From: Streptomyces cellulosae
GTDB lineage: Bacteria; Actinomycetota; Actinomycetes; Streptomycetales; Streptomycetaceae
Assembly: GCF_000721105.1 (NCBI RefSeq)
Contig: NZ_JOEV01000009.1
Coordinates: 124,001-188,000, forward strand
Length of the DNA: 64,000 nt
Direction of reading: 5' to 3'
A program made the position numbers and the translations under genes. Under the pieces are notes generated by a model, which was not told where the DNA came from, searched no databases, and was given only the letters and a program-made list of their open reading frames with translations. Below are positions 8,984 to 17,663 of the stretch, in pieces. Numbering within the stretch: the first letter of the stretch is position 1; the number at the start of each line of letters is the position of its first letter.

Positions 8984-9568
8984 TCATCGTGCGTCTTCGC
9001 ACGTAGAGGCGGCGCGACCGTACCAAAACGTTCCCTCGCCGTAGCGACGGGCCCGAATCGCCTCGAAGCCGTCCGGCCAGTGGAAGGTGCCGCCTCTGGT
9101 GCTGCGCTCCACGGTGACGAGGGCGTCGGTCGCGAGCCAGCCCCCCGAGCGGAGTGTGAGCAGGATCTCCCGAAGATCGTCGTCGGAGACGGCGTACGGG
9201 GGGTCGAGAAAGACGAGGTCGTACGGCAGAGCCGGCGGTTCCTGGATGATCTGCCGGGCCTTGCCGGCGCGGACCTCGGCGCCGGGCAGCCCCAGGGTCT
9301 TCACGTTCTGCCGGATCGTGCGGGCCGCTCGGGCGTCCGCCTCGACGAGGAGGGTGTGTCCCGCGCCGCGGGACAGGGCCTCCAGGCCGACGGCGCCGGA
9401 GCCCGCGTACAGGTCGAGGACGCGTTCGCCGTCCAGGGGGCCGCCGAGCAGCGACTGCCAGGTGGAGAAGAGGCCTTCGCGTGCTCGGTCGGAGGTGGGG
9501 CGGGTGCCGGTCCCCGGCGGGACGGCCAGGCGGCGTCCGCCGGCTGCTCCGGCGATCACGCGGGTCAT
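8984..9568 (-). CDS. rsmD: 16S rRNA (guanine(966)-N(2))-methyltransferase RsmD
   Basis: 194 residues. SAM-dependent methylation of G966 in 16S rRNA. N-terminal GTRPTSDRAREGLFS, SAM-binding VLDLYAGSGAVGLEALSRG, and the catalytic DPPY motif in YDLVFLDPPYAVSD. It is immediately upstream of coaD, with which it is usually co-transcribed; the spacing depends on the coaD start. Confidence 0.95.
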   Translation of the reverse strand: MTRVIAGAAGGRRLAVPPGTGTRPTSDRAREGLFSTWQSLLGGPLDGERVLDLYAGSGAVGLEALSRGAGHTLLVEADARAARTIRQNVKTLGLPGAEVRAGKARQIIQEPPALPYDLVFLDPPYAVSDDDLREILLTLRSGGWLATDALVTVERSTRGGTFHWPDGFEAIRARRYGEGTFWYGRAASTCEDAR

Positions 9569-9665
9569 GTCCTCGGTCCTTGTCCGTACGTCGGTGGAGC
9601 TCGGTGGGTTTCGGTGGGGTTCCAGTGTCTCAGCCGGTGGGCTGTGCGCACCGGCTCACCCCTCG

Positions 9666-9710
9666 TCACCCCTTGCCATCCCTTGTCATCCCTTGTCATC
9701 CCTTGTCGAG
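9666..9710. repeat. 10-bp tandem repeat overlapping the recG stop
   Basis: Near-identical decamers (consensus ATCCCTTGTC on the plus strand), three exact copies plus two degenerate ones. The recG TGA lies inside one unit (9696-9698). Slippage here would change the C-terminus or stop position of RecG by a few residues. Confidence 0.8.
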
Positions 9711-11918
9711 GTACTGCTCCCTCTCCTCGTCCAGCAGGGCGTCCAGGGCCGTGCGCAGACCCGGGAGTCGGGTGAGGTCCGGGTCGGCGGCGACGAGGGC
9801 CGCGGCCTCCTCGCGGGCCTCGGCGATGATCTCCTCGTCCTCGATGACGGCGAGCATCCGCAGGCTCGTGCGGGCGCCGGACTGGGCCTGGCCGAGGACG
9901 TCGCCCTCGCGGCGCTGTTCGAGGTCGATACGGGAGAGCTCGAAGCCGTCGAGGGTGGCGGCCACGGCGTTGAGCCGCTGCCGGGCCGCGCCGGCCTCGG
10001 GCATCTCGGTGACCAGGAGACACAGGCCGGCCGCCGAGCCGCGGCCCACCCGGCCGCGCAGCTGGTGCAACTGGGAGACGCCGAAGCGGTCGGCGTCCAT
10101 GATCACCATGGCGGTGGCGTTGGGCACGTTGACGCCGACCTCGATGACCGTGGTGGCGACCAGGACGTCCGTCTCGCCGGCGGCGAAGCGCCGCATGACG
10201 GCGTCCTTGTCGTCGGGGTGCATACGGCCGTGCAGGACCTCCACCTTCAGTCCCTGGAGGGGACCCTTGGTGAGCTGGCCGGCCACGTCGAGGACGGCCA
10301 GCGGGGGCCGCTTCTCGGCCTCGTCCTCGGCGGACTTCTTCCGCTTTTTCGGGTCGTCCTCCTCGTCCCCGATACGGGGGCAGACGACGTACGCCTGATG
10401 GCCGTTCTCGACCTCCTCGCGCACCCGCTCCCACGCCCTGGTGAGGAAGTGGGGCTTGTCGGCGGCCGGGACGACATGACTGGCGATCGGGGAGCGGCCG
10501 GCCGGGAGCTGGTCGAGGACGGAGGTCTCCAGGTCACCGAAGACGGTCATGGCGACCGTGCGCGGGATGGGAGTCGCGGTCATGACGAGCAGGTGCGGCG
10601 GCTGCTTGCCCTTGCCGCGCAGGGCGTCCCGCTGCTCGACGCCGAACCGGTGCTGCTCGTCCACCACGACCAGCCCCAAGTCGTGGAACTGCACCTTGTC
10701 CTCGATCAACGCGTGCGTGCCGATGACGATCCCGGCCTCCCCGGTGGCGAGGTCCAGCATCGCCTGCCGGCGCGCGGCCGTCCCCATCGACCCGGTCAGC
10801 AGCACCACCTTGGTGGCCTTCTCGGCTCCGCCGAGCATCCCGCCCTCGGCCAGCTCCCCCATCATCTCCACGACTGACCGGTGATGCTGCTGGGCCAGCA
10901 CCTCGGTGGGCGCGAGCATGGCGGCCTGGCCACCGGCGTCGACCACGGTGAGCATGGCGCGCAGGGCCACCAGCGTCTTTCCCGAGCCCACCTCTCCCTG
11001 CAGCAGCCGGTGCATCGGGTGGTCGGTCGCCAGGTCGTCGAAGATCTCCCGGGTGACCTTCTGCTGGCCGTCGGTGAGGGTGAAGGGGAGGCGGTCGTCG
11101 AAGGCCGTGAGGAGGCCGTCCGGCTTGGGGGTGCGGGGCACGGCCGGGAGTTGGGCGTCGGCGTGGCGGCGGCGGGCGAGGGCGACCTGCAGGACGAAGG
11201 CCTCGTCCCACTTGAGGCGGGAGCGGGCGTCGTCGATGTCGGCCTTGGTGTGCGGGCGGTGGATCTTCAGGAGGGCTTCGGGGAGGGAGACCAGGCCGCG
11301 GCCCTCGCGCAGGGAGCCGGGGAGCGGGTCGACGGCTTCCTGGGCGCTGGGCAGCACGGTCTGGATGGCCTTGCCGATCTTCCAGGACTCCAGTTTGGCG
11401 GTGGCGGGGTAGATCGGGATGAGGGCGCCCGCCCAGGTGTCGACGGTCTCCGCCGCTTCGTCGTCGGCGCCGCGCAGCAACTCGTACGCGGGGTGAGCCA
11501 GTTGGAGGCGGCGGTTGAACACGGAGACCTTGCCCGAGAACATCGCGCGGATGCCCGGCAGGAGTTCCTTGTGGGGTTTGTGAACTCCGTGGCCGAAGAA
11601 GACCAGTTGGAGCCGGCCGCTGCCGTCCGTGATCGTGACTTCCAGGCGCTGCCCCTTGCCCCGGGGGGCTTTGGCGGAGGCGAAGGTGTGCAGGCGGGCG
11701 TCGGCGACCTGGGCGACCACCGTGACGTGCTCTTCCATGGGCAGGTCGGCGAGGTGGGTGAGCTGGCCGCGCTCCTCGTACCTGCGCGGATAGTGGTGCA
11801 GGAGGTCGCCGACGGTGTGCAGGCCGAGATGCTCGGCCATCACCTTCGCGGTGGCGGGGCCGAGCACCGACTTCAGTGACTGTTGCAGTGGTTCTTTCAG
11901 CGCGGGCACGAGATCCAT
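9696..11918 (-). CDS. recG: ATP-dependent DNA helicase RecG
   Basis: 740 residues. Branch-migration helicase that remodels stalled replication forks and Holliday junctions. N-terminal wedge/OB domain (VTVVAQVADARLHTF), Walker A GEVGSGKTLVALRAML, DEQH box (VVVDEQHRFGVEQR), motif III MTATPIPRTVA and motif VI QLRGRVGRGSAAGLC. An unusual Lys/Glu-rich insert (DEEDDPKKRKKSAEDEAEKRPP) lies in helicase domain 2. The ATG at 11918 gives the family N-terminus; no clear Shine-Dalgarno is seen. It is divergent from the Hsp90-like gene. Confidence 0.96.
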   Translation of the reverse strand: MDLVPALKEPLQQSLKSVLGPATAKVMAEHLGLHTVGDLLHHYPRRYEERGQLTHLADLPMEEHVTVVAQVADARLHTFASAKAPRGKGQRLEVTITDGSGRLQLVFFGHGVHKPHKELLPGIRAMFSGKVSVFNRRLQLAHPAYELLRGADDEAAETVDTWAGALIPIYPATAKLESWKIGKAIQTVLPSAQEAVDPLPGSLREGRGLVSLPEALLKIHRPHTKADIDDARSRLKWDEAFVLQVALARRRHADAQLPAVPRTPKPDGLLTAFDDRLPFTLTDGQQKVTREIFDDLATDHPMHRLLQGEVGSGKTLVALRAMLTVVDAGGQAAMLAPTEVLAQQHHRSVVEMMGELAEGGMLGGAEKATKVVLLTGSMGTAARRQAMLDLATGEAGIVIGTHALIEDKVQFHDLGLVVVDEQHRFGVEQRDALRGKGKQPPHLLVMTATPIPRTVAMTVFGDLETSVLDQLPAGRSPIASHVVPAADKPHFLTRAWERVREEVENGHQAYVVCPRIGDEEDDPKKRKKSAEDEAEKRPPLAVLDVAGQLTKGPLQGLKVEVLHGRMHPDDKDAVMRRFAAGETDVLVATTVIEVGVNVPNATAMVIMDADRFGVSQLHQLRGRVGRGSAAGLCLLVTEMPEAGAARQRLNAVAATLDGFELSRIDLEQRREGDVLGQAQSGARTSLRMLAVIEDEEIIAEAREEAAALVAADPDLTRLPGLRTALDALLDEEREQYLDKG

Positions 11919-12088
11919 TGCACACCACACCACTGACAATGCCGTATATGTCCCGGGAAACCCCTGGTCAGACGGCTGGTTGACGCCGTAGGATGACGCG
12001 CTCCCGGCCCAGCCACCTCTGCGGTCACCGTCCTACAGGGACCGCCCGACCCCGCGCCGTCGCCTGTCCCCCCACCGGCGCTGCGACG

Positions 12089-13918
12089 ATGGATTCCCAG
12101 ACCTCACAGTCATCCCAGGCTTCCCAGCCACCTCATACGTTCCAGGTCGACCTGCGCGGCCTGGTGGACCTGCTCTCCCACCACCTCTACTCCAGTCCCA
12201 AGGTCTATCTGCGCGAGCTGCTGCAGAACGCGGTGGACGCGATCACCGCCCGGCGGGCGGAGCAGCCCGACGCCCCTGCCCGGGTGCGGCTGTACGCCGA
12301 GGGCGGCTCCCTGCGTGTCGAGGACACCGGCGTGGGGCTCACCGAGGCGGACGTGCACACCCTGCTGGCGACCATCGGGCGCAGCTCCAAGCGGGCCGAC
12401 GGGTTGCAGGAGGCCCGTTCGGACTTCCTCGGACAGTTCGGCATCGGGCTGCTCGCCTGTTTCGTGGTCGCCGAGCGGATCCGGGTGGTCAGCCGCAGCG
12501 CCCGTACGCCGGGTGCGGCGCCCGTGGAGTGGACGGCGAGCGACGACGGTTCGTACACCGTGCGGACGCTTGCGGACGAGGCCCGGCCCGAACCGGGCAC
12601 CACCGTGCATCTGACGGCCCGGGCCGGTGCCGGCGAGTGGCTCACCGGGGAGCGCGTCCTGGCGCTGGCCCGGGACTTCGGGGCGCTGCTGCCGTACGAC
12701 GTCAGGGTGGGCGAGGAGGAGGTGACCGATCTGCCGGCGCCCTGGGACCGGGCCTATCCGAGTCCCGCGGGCCGCCGGGTGGCGCTGGCGCGGCACTGTC
12801 ACGACCTGTTCGGCTTCACCCCGCTGGACGCGATCGACCTGTCCGTCCCGGTCGCCGGGATCCGTGGGGTGGCGTACGTGCTGCCCTCGGCGGTCAGTCC
12901 GGCGCAGCGGGCGGGTCACCGGGTGCACCTGAAGGGCATGCTGCTGACCGAGCGGGGCGAGCAACTGCTGCCCGACTGGGCGTTCTTCGTGCGCTGCGTC
13001 CTGGACACCGACAGCCTGCGGCCGACGGCCTCGCGCGAGTCGCTGTACGAGGACGAGACGCTGGCCGCCGTACGGGAGGCGCTCGGCGAAAGGATCCGGT
13101 CCTGGCTGACGGGCCTGGCGGCCGGTGATCCGGAGCGGCTGGCCGCGTTCCTGTCGGTGCACCATCTGGGTGTGAAGTCCCTCGCGCGGCACGACACGGA
13201 GATGCTGCGCACGATGCTGCCGTGGCTGCCCTTCGAGACGACCGACGGACGGCTGTCCCTGGAGGAGTTCGCGCAGCGGCATCCGGTGGTGCACTTCACG
13301 CGGTCCGTCGAGGAGTACCGGCAGGTCGCCCCGATCGCGTCCGCGCAGGGCGTCGGGGTGATCAACGGGGGCTACACGTACGACAGCGAGCTGATCGAGG
13401 CGCTGCCCTCGGTGCGGCCGGGGACGGTGGTCGCCGAGCTGGACGCGGACACCGTGACCGCGCACCTGGACGCGGTCGACCCTGCCGAGGAGCTGGCGCT
13501 GTCCGGCTTCCTGGCGGCCGCCCGGGCCAGACTCGACCCCCTGGGCTGTGACGTCGTCCTGCGTGCCTTCCATCCGCTCTCGGTGCCCGCACTGCACCTG
13601 GACGACCGGGCGGCCCGGCACGAACAGGCCCGCGCGGAGGCCGAGGAGCAGGCCGACGACCTGTGGGCGGGCATCCTGGGCTCGCTGCGGGGCAGCGCTC
13701 CGCGCGCGCGGCTCGTGCTCAACCATCTCAACCCGCTGATCCGAAGGATCAGTTCACTCGGCGACCCGGAACTGATCGGCACCGCCACGGAGTCCCTGTA
13801 CGGGCAGGCCCTGTTGATGGCGCAGCGGCCGCTGCGGCCCGCGGACTCGGCGTTGCTGAACCGGGCGTTCATCGGCCTCCTGGAATGGGCCACGCACAGC
13901 GAGGACGGTCACCGATGA
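12089..13918 (+). CDS. Hsp90-family (HtpG-like) molecular chaperone ATPase
   Basis: 609 residues. The GHKL ATPase domain is complete: E43/N47 in ELLQNAVDAI, D79-T-G-V-G83, lid/G2 GQFGIGLLACF (115-125) and GTTVHL near 170. The middle domain carries SVPVAGIRGVAYVLP and the Arg-containing segment TDSLRPTASRESLYEDE (~305-322) that corresponds to the catalytic middle-domain Arg of Hsp90. The C-terminal third is divergent and ends without an MEEVD-type tail. The N-terminus is Ser/Gln-rich (MDSQTSQSSQASQ). The stop overlaps the start of the TPR gene (ATGA), so the two are translationally coupled and probably act together. Distinct from ordinary HtpG by context; clients unknown. Confidence 0.88.
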   Translation: MDSQTSQSSQASQPPHTFQVDLRGLVDLLSHHLYSSPKVYLRELLQNAVDAITARRAEQPDAPARVRLYAEGGSLRVEDTGVGLTEADVHTLLATIGRSSKRADGLQEARSDFLGQFGIGLLACFVVAERIRVVSRSARTPGAAPVEWTASDDGSYTVRTLADEARPEPGTTVHLTARAGAGEWLTGERVLALARDFGALLPYDVRVGEEEVTDLPAPWDRAYPSPAGRRVALARHCHDLFGFTPLDAIDLSVPVAGIRGVAYVLPSAVSPAQRAGHRVHLKGMLLTERGEQLLPDWAFFVRCVLDTDSLRPTASRESLYEDETLAAVREALGERIRSWLTGLAAGDPERLAAFLSVHHLGVKSLARHDTEMLRTMLPWLPFETTDGRLSLEEFAQRHPVVHFTRSVEEYRQVAPIASAQGVGVINGGYTYDSELIEALPSVRPGTVVAELDADTVTAHLDAVDPAEELALSGFLAAARARLDPLGCDVVLRAFHPLSVPALHLDDRAARHEQARAEAEEQADDLWAGILGSLRGSAPRARLVLNHLNPLIRRISSLGDPELIGTATESLYGQALLMAQRPLRPADSALLNRAFIGLLEWATHSEDGHR

Positions 13919-16900
13919 GCGGGATCACGGACTTGGACGCGCTCCGTCAGGCGATGGCGGAGAACTCCGAGCAGCCGGAGGGACCGGCCCGCAACGCGCG
14001 CGCGGAGCAGCTGCTCGCCGAGGCGGAGAAGCTGAACGTCCCGCTCGCGGTGATCGAGGCGCTCGGGCACCAGCTGAAGGTCTACAACTACAGCTCCGAG
14101 AAGGACAAGATGTTCGTCCCCTTCGCGCGTCTGCTGCGCATGTGGGACGAGCGGCCCGGGGACTTCGACGAGTACGAGACGCACTCGCTGCACTGGGTCT
14201 TCAAGTGGATGTCGTCCGGCATGCTCGACCAGCCGCACATTCCGCTGGCGTCCGTCGAGAAGTGGCTCGGCGAGATGGAGCACCGCTACCGGCTCGCCGG
14301 TCACTCCGAACGGGCCGTGCGGAGCGCCGAGTTCAGCGTGGCCGCGCACATCGGGGACGTGGCGCGGGCGGAGCGGGCGTACGCCGCGTGGCTGGCCGCC
14401 GACCGCGACAGCATGGCCGACTGCCACGCCTGCGAGCTGCACGGGCAGGGCTGGTGGCAGGCGGAGCGGGGGCGGGACGCCGAGGCGCTGGAGCTGTGGG
14501 CGCCGGTCCTGGAGGGCGAGTTCAGTTGCGCCCACGAGCCGCACACGGTCCTCGCGTCCTCCCTGGCGCCCCTGCTGCGGCTGGGCCGTGTGGACGAGGC
14601 GCGCGCCCACCATCTGCGGGGCTTCAGGCTCGTACGGGCCATGGAGAGCATGCGCGGCGCCTACGCGGACCATGTGGAGTTCTGCGCGCTGACCGGCAAC
14701 GAGGCGCGCGCGCTGGAGCTGCTCGCTGAGCGGCCGGCGTACTTCACGGACGACGGGCATCCGCGCAGCGGGCTGGACTTCATGGCCGTGGTGACGCTGC
14801 TCATGGACCGGCTGACCGAGCTCGGGCTCGCCGACCAGCAGGTGCCGGGACCGGCCGGCCGGGCGTGGACCGCCCGCGAACTCGCCGCCCACGCGCGCGG
14901 GCAGGCCCTCGCGCTGGCCGCCCGCTTCGACGAACGCAACGGCACCGGGCACGTCAGCGAGCGGGCACGCGCGCGTATGGCGCAACGGCCTCTGGTGGAG
15001 AGGCTGCCCCTGGGGGTGCGTTCGGTCCGGGCGGCCCCTGTGGCGCCGGTCGCGCAGGTGCCGGCGACCGGGGGCCCGGAGGAGCCCGACCTGGCAGCGC
15101 TGCTCACCGAGGCGCGGCGGCTGTCGGACACGCTGCAGCCGAACGCCGTCGAGGCGTGGGCGGCCGTCGCGCGCGCCGCGGAGGGCGTCGAGCTGGACGC
15201 CCGCGACCGGGCGGAGATCGCCGACCACCGGGCCATGGACCTCGGCCCGGAGGGCATGCCGTTCTTCGAACGCGCCGCCGAACTGTACGCGGAGGCCGGT
15301 GACCCGGGCGAAGCTCTGGCGGCACACACGCGTGCGGCCTACGTCCGTGCCCTCACGGGCCACGTGGACGAGGCGCTCGCGGCGGTCGCCGGACCCTACG
15401 ACGAGATCCTCGCGCTGTACGCCGAGGGCGGGACGGGCGTACGGCAGACGGCGTCCGTGCTGATGGGACGGGCGCGGATCCTCATGCGGCGGTTGCAGGA
15501 GGAGCACGGGGCGCGTGAGGAGCCCGGCCCGGACGACGGGCCTCTTGAAGGCGCGGCGGTGAACGGCGGCTCCGCGGCGGGCGATGAGGTCGGCGGCGAC
15601 TCCCCGGAGGGCTCGGTCGGGGCCGACGGCCTCGTGAAGGAGGCCGCCGGGACGGACGGGCTCGTGGAGAAGGCTGCCGGGACGGACGGGCTCGTGAAGG
15701 AGGCCGCCGGGACGGACAGGCTCGAAGAGGGGCCCGCCGTCACGGACGACCTCCTAGGGGGGCCTGCTGGAACACACGGACTTGCAGAGGGGGCCGCGCG
15801 AACGGGCGACCTTGCAGAGGGGCCCGCTGGAACGCACAGCCTCGAAGAGGGTTCGGCCCGCACCGAGAGCCTCCTGGAGACCTCCACGGGAATCGACCGC
15901 TCTCAGGGTGACGCAGGCGGTGGCTCCTCGTTCGGCTCGGTGCTCGCCGAGGCGGAGATGGCCGCGCGGGAGGTGCTGGCCCTGGTCGACGGGCGCACCG
16001 GGGACGACGTCCGGCTGGCCACGCGGGCCGCCGAGGCGCAGGCCATGCTCGCGGAGCTGGCGGCACAGTCCGGGGACACGGAGACGGCCGCGGAGCTGTT
16101 CACGCGGGCGGCGGAGGGCTTCGTCGGGGCCGGACTGCCGTGGTTCGCCGTGGAGTACGAGGCCCGGCTCGCCGCGCTCGCGCACCACCTCGGCGACCTG
16201 ACCGAGACGGAACGGGCACTGCGGTCCGCCCTGGAGCACGGCGGACCGCACCTGGAGCCGACGGGGCGGGCACAGCTGCACCTCCAACTCGCCGAGGTCG
16301 TCGGCGGCCGGGGGGACGCCGAGGAGGCCGGCGAGCACGCCCTGGAGGCGGCGCACTGGGCCGACGAGGCCGGGGAGGGTCCCACACTCGGCACCTGGGC
16401 CCGGCACCAGCTCGGCGGGTTCCTGCTGCGGCAGGGCCGCTGGGCCGAGGCCGCGGAGATACTGGAGTCGGCGCTGCCCGACCTGAGCCCCGAGACGCAC
16501 GGGGACGGCGCGATCGTGCAGACGCAGTGGTGGCTCGGCGACTGCCTGAGCGAACTCGGCGAGCACCGACAGGCGGCCGAACGGCGGCTCCAGGCGGCCG
16601 AGATCGCCCGGCACTGGCCGGAGCAGCACGACCACGCCACGCTCGCCCATCTCGCCGCCGAGTCCCTCGGACAGGCGGGGCTGCCCGCCGAGGCGGACCG
16701 CGCTTACGCGCGCGCGGGCGAGCTGTGGCGGGCCCTGGGCAACGTCCACGGACTCGTCCGCTCGCTACGGGCCCGCGCCTGGCTCGCGCTGCGCACCGAG
16801 GACGGGCCCGACGCGGCGCGCGAGTTGATGGCGGGCGCGGTCCGGGAGTGCGAGGCGGCGCTGGGGGCGGCCCCGGACGACGAGGAGACGCGGCTTCGCC

Positions 16901-17253
16901 TGGTGGCCGAACGCGGCCACACCCACCGGCAGTTCGGTGACCTGCTCGCCCGTTCCGCCGCCGAGGACGCCGAGGACGACTCGATCCGGGCCGTGCTGGA
17001 GGAAGCCCTGGCCCAGGTGGCGGAGGCGATCGTCGTGTTCTCCGCCCTGGGACCCGAGGCCCTGCCCAGCCGCACCGGCGCCGAACTCGCCGCGGGCTGG
17101 CTGGAGGCCGACCTGAGCCGTCCCGCGGACGCGGCCGCACGCGCGCGTGCGGTGCTGGCGGCCTACGCCGGGGACCAGGACGAGACCGCGCGGGCACGCC
17201 GGTCCGAGGCCCGCCAACTGCTCGACGTGGTGGAGGAGCAGACGGCCGGCTGA
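13915..17253 (+). CDS. Large TPR-like helical-repeat protein coupled to the Hsp90-like gene
   Basis: 1112 residues of Ala/Glu/Leu-rich helical hairpins typical of tetratricopeptide solenoids, for example AAELFTRAAEGFVGAGLPWFAVEYEA, AEEAGEHALEAAHWADEAGEG and QAAERRLQAAEIARHW, in two blocks (~1-540 and ~690-1112). They are separated by a low-complexity linker holding nine tandem 10-residue repeats (572-661). No signal peptide or membrane segment. The ATG overlaps the Hsp90 stop by 4 bp. Eukaryotic Hsp90 uses TPR co-chaperones, so a co-chaperone or client-adaptor role is a reasonable inference, but this protein has no known function that I recognise. Confidence 0.82.
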   Translation: MSGITDLDALRQAMAENSEQPEGPARNARAEQLLAEAEKLNVPLAVIEALGHQLKVYNYSSEKDKMFVPFARLLRMWDERPGDFDEYETHSLHWVFKWMSSGMLDQPHIPLASVEKWLGEMEHRYRLAGHSERAVRSAEFSVAAHIGDVARAERAYAAWLAADRDSMADCHACELHGQGWWQAERGRDAEALELWAPVLEGEFSCAHEPHTVLASSLAPLLRLGRVDEARAHHLRGFRLVRAMESMRGAYADHVEFCALTGNEARALELLAERPAYFTDDGHPRSGLDFMAVVTLLMDRLTELGLADQQVPGPAGRAWTARELAAHARGQALALAARFDERNGTGHVSERARARMAQRPLVERLPLGVRSVRAAPVAPVAQVPATGGPEEPDLAALLTEARRLSDTLQPNAVEAWAAVARAAEGVELDARDRAEIADHRAMDLGPEGMPFFERAAELYAEAGDPGEALAAHTRAAYVRALTGHVDEALAAVAGPYDEILALYAEGGTGVRQTASVLMGRARILMRRLQEEHGAREEPGPDDGPLEGAAVNGGSAAGDEVGGDSPEGSVGADGLVKEAAGTDGLVEKAAGTDGLVKEAAGTDRLEEGPAVTDDLLGGPAGTHGLAEGAARTGDLAEGPAGTHSLEEGSARTESLLETSTGIDRSQGDAGGGSSFGSVLAEAEMAAREVLALVDGRTGDDVRLATRAAEAQAMLAELAAQSGDTETAAELFTRAAEGFVGAGLPWFAVEYEARLAALAHHLGDLTETERALRSALEHGGPHLEPTGRAQLHLQLAEVVGGRGDAEEAGEHALEAAHWADEAGEGPTLGTWARHQLGGFLLRQGRWAEAAEILESALPDLSPETHGDGAIVQTQWWLGDCLSELGEHRQAAERRLQAAEIARHWPEQHDHATLAHLAAESLGQAGLPAEADRAYARAGELWRALGNVHGLVRSLRARAWLALRTEDGPDAARELMAGAVRECEAALGAAPDDEETRLRLVAERGHTHRQFGDLLARSAAEDAEDDSIRAVLEEALAQVAEAIVVFSALGPEALPSRTGAELAAGWLEADLSRPADAAARARAVLAAYAGDQDETARARRSEARQLLDVVEEQTAG
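15628..15897 (+). repeat. In-frame minisatellite, nine 30-bp units
   Basis: Units of exactly 30 bp encode GLVKEAAGTD-type decapeptides. Units 1-3 are nearly identical, and later ones diverge (DLAEGPAGTH, SLEEGSARTE). It lies in the linker between the two helical-repeat blocks of the TPR protein. A multiple of three keeps the frame under copy-number change. Confidence 0.92.
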
Positions 17254-17663
17254 GCAGCGGGTGGGGAAGGGCAGCCGGCCGGGCGGCGGGCGGCAAGAGA
17301 ACAGCCGGTCGAACAGGGGAGGGCCCGCGACAGCCAGTCGGCTGAGCAGCGGGAAGGGGACGGACAGCCGGCCGAGTGGCAGACGGGGAAGGCAGCCGAC
17401 CGAGCGGCCGGTGTTGAAACCGACAGCCGACCGAGCGGCCGGCGTTGGAACCGACAGCCGACCGGGCAACTGGGCGGCGAACAGTCAGTCAGCCGATCGG
17501 CAGACGCACGGCAGCCAGCCAGCTCAGCGGCGTTCGGGGAAAGGCAGGCCGCAAAGGACCCCGCACGCACCCGCACCCACACCCACACCCACACCCACAC
17601 CCACACCCACACCCACACCCGACCATCACCACGCCCCGCCCTAGCGGCGACCGCGAAACGTGG
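17254..17663. repeat. Repeat-rich non-coding interval between the TPR gene and the fakA-like gene
   Basis: 410 bp with no credible gene. From 17244 to ~17540 a degenerate motif around CAGCCG(A/G)CCGAG(C/T)GGC recurs every ~30-45 bp; one unit already begins inside the TPR stop region, and 17244-17265 is echoed ~93 bp further on. From 17571 to 17620 there is a simple ACACCC hexanucleotide run. The convergent genes end on either side, so this is a probable slippage-prone 3' intergenic spacer. Confidence 0.8.

Noticed and set aside
12089..17253. Phage or plasmid origin for the Hsp90-TPR pair
   Set aside because: No integrase, attachment repeats or change in base composition is evident at either side.
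17571..17620. ACACCC run as a telomere-like or CRISPR repeat
   Set aside because: It is a simple hexanucleotide tandem without spacers, in the chromosome interior between two genes. Streptomyces telomeres are palindromic, not simple repeats.
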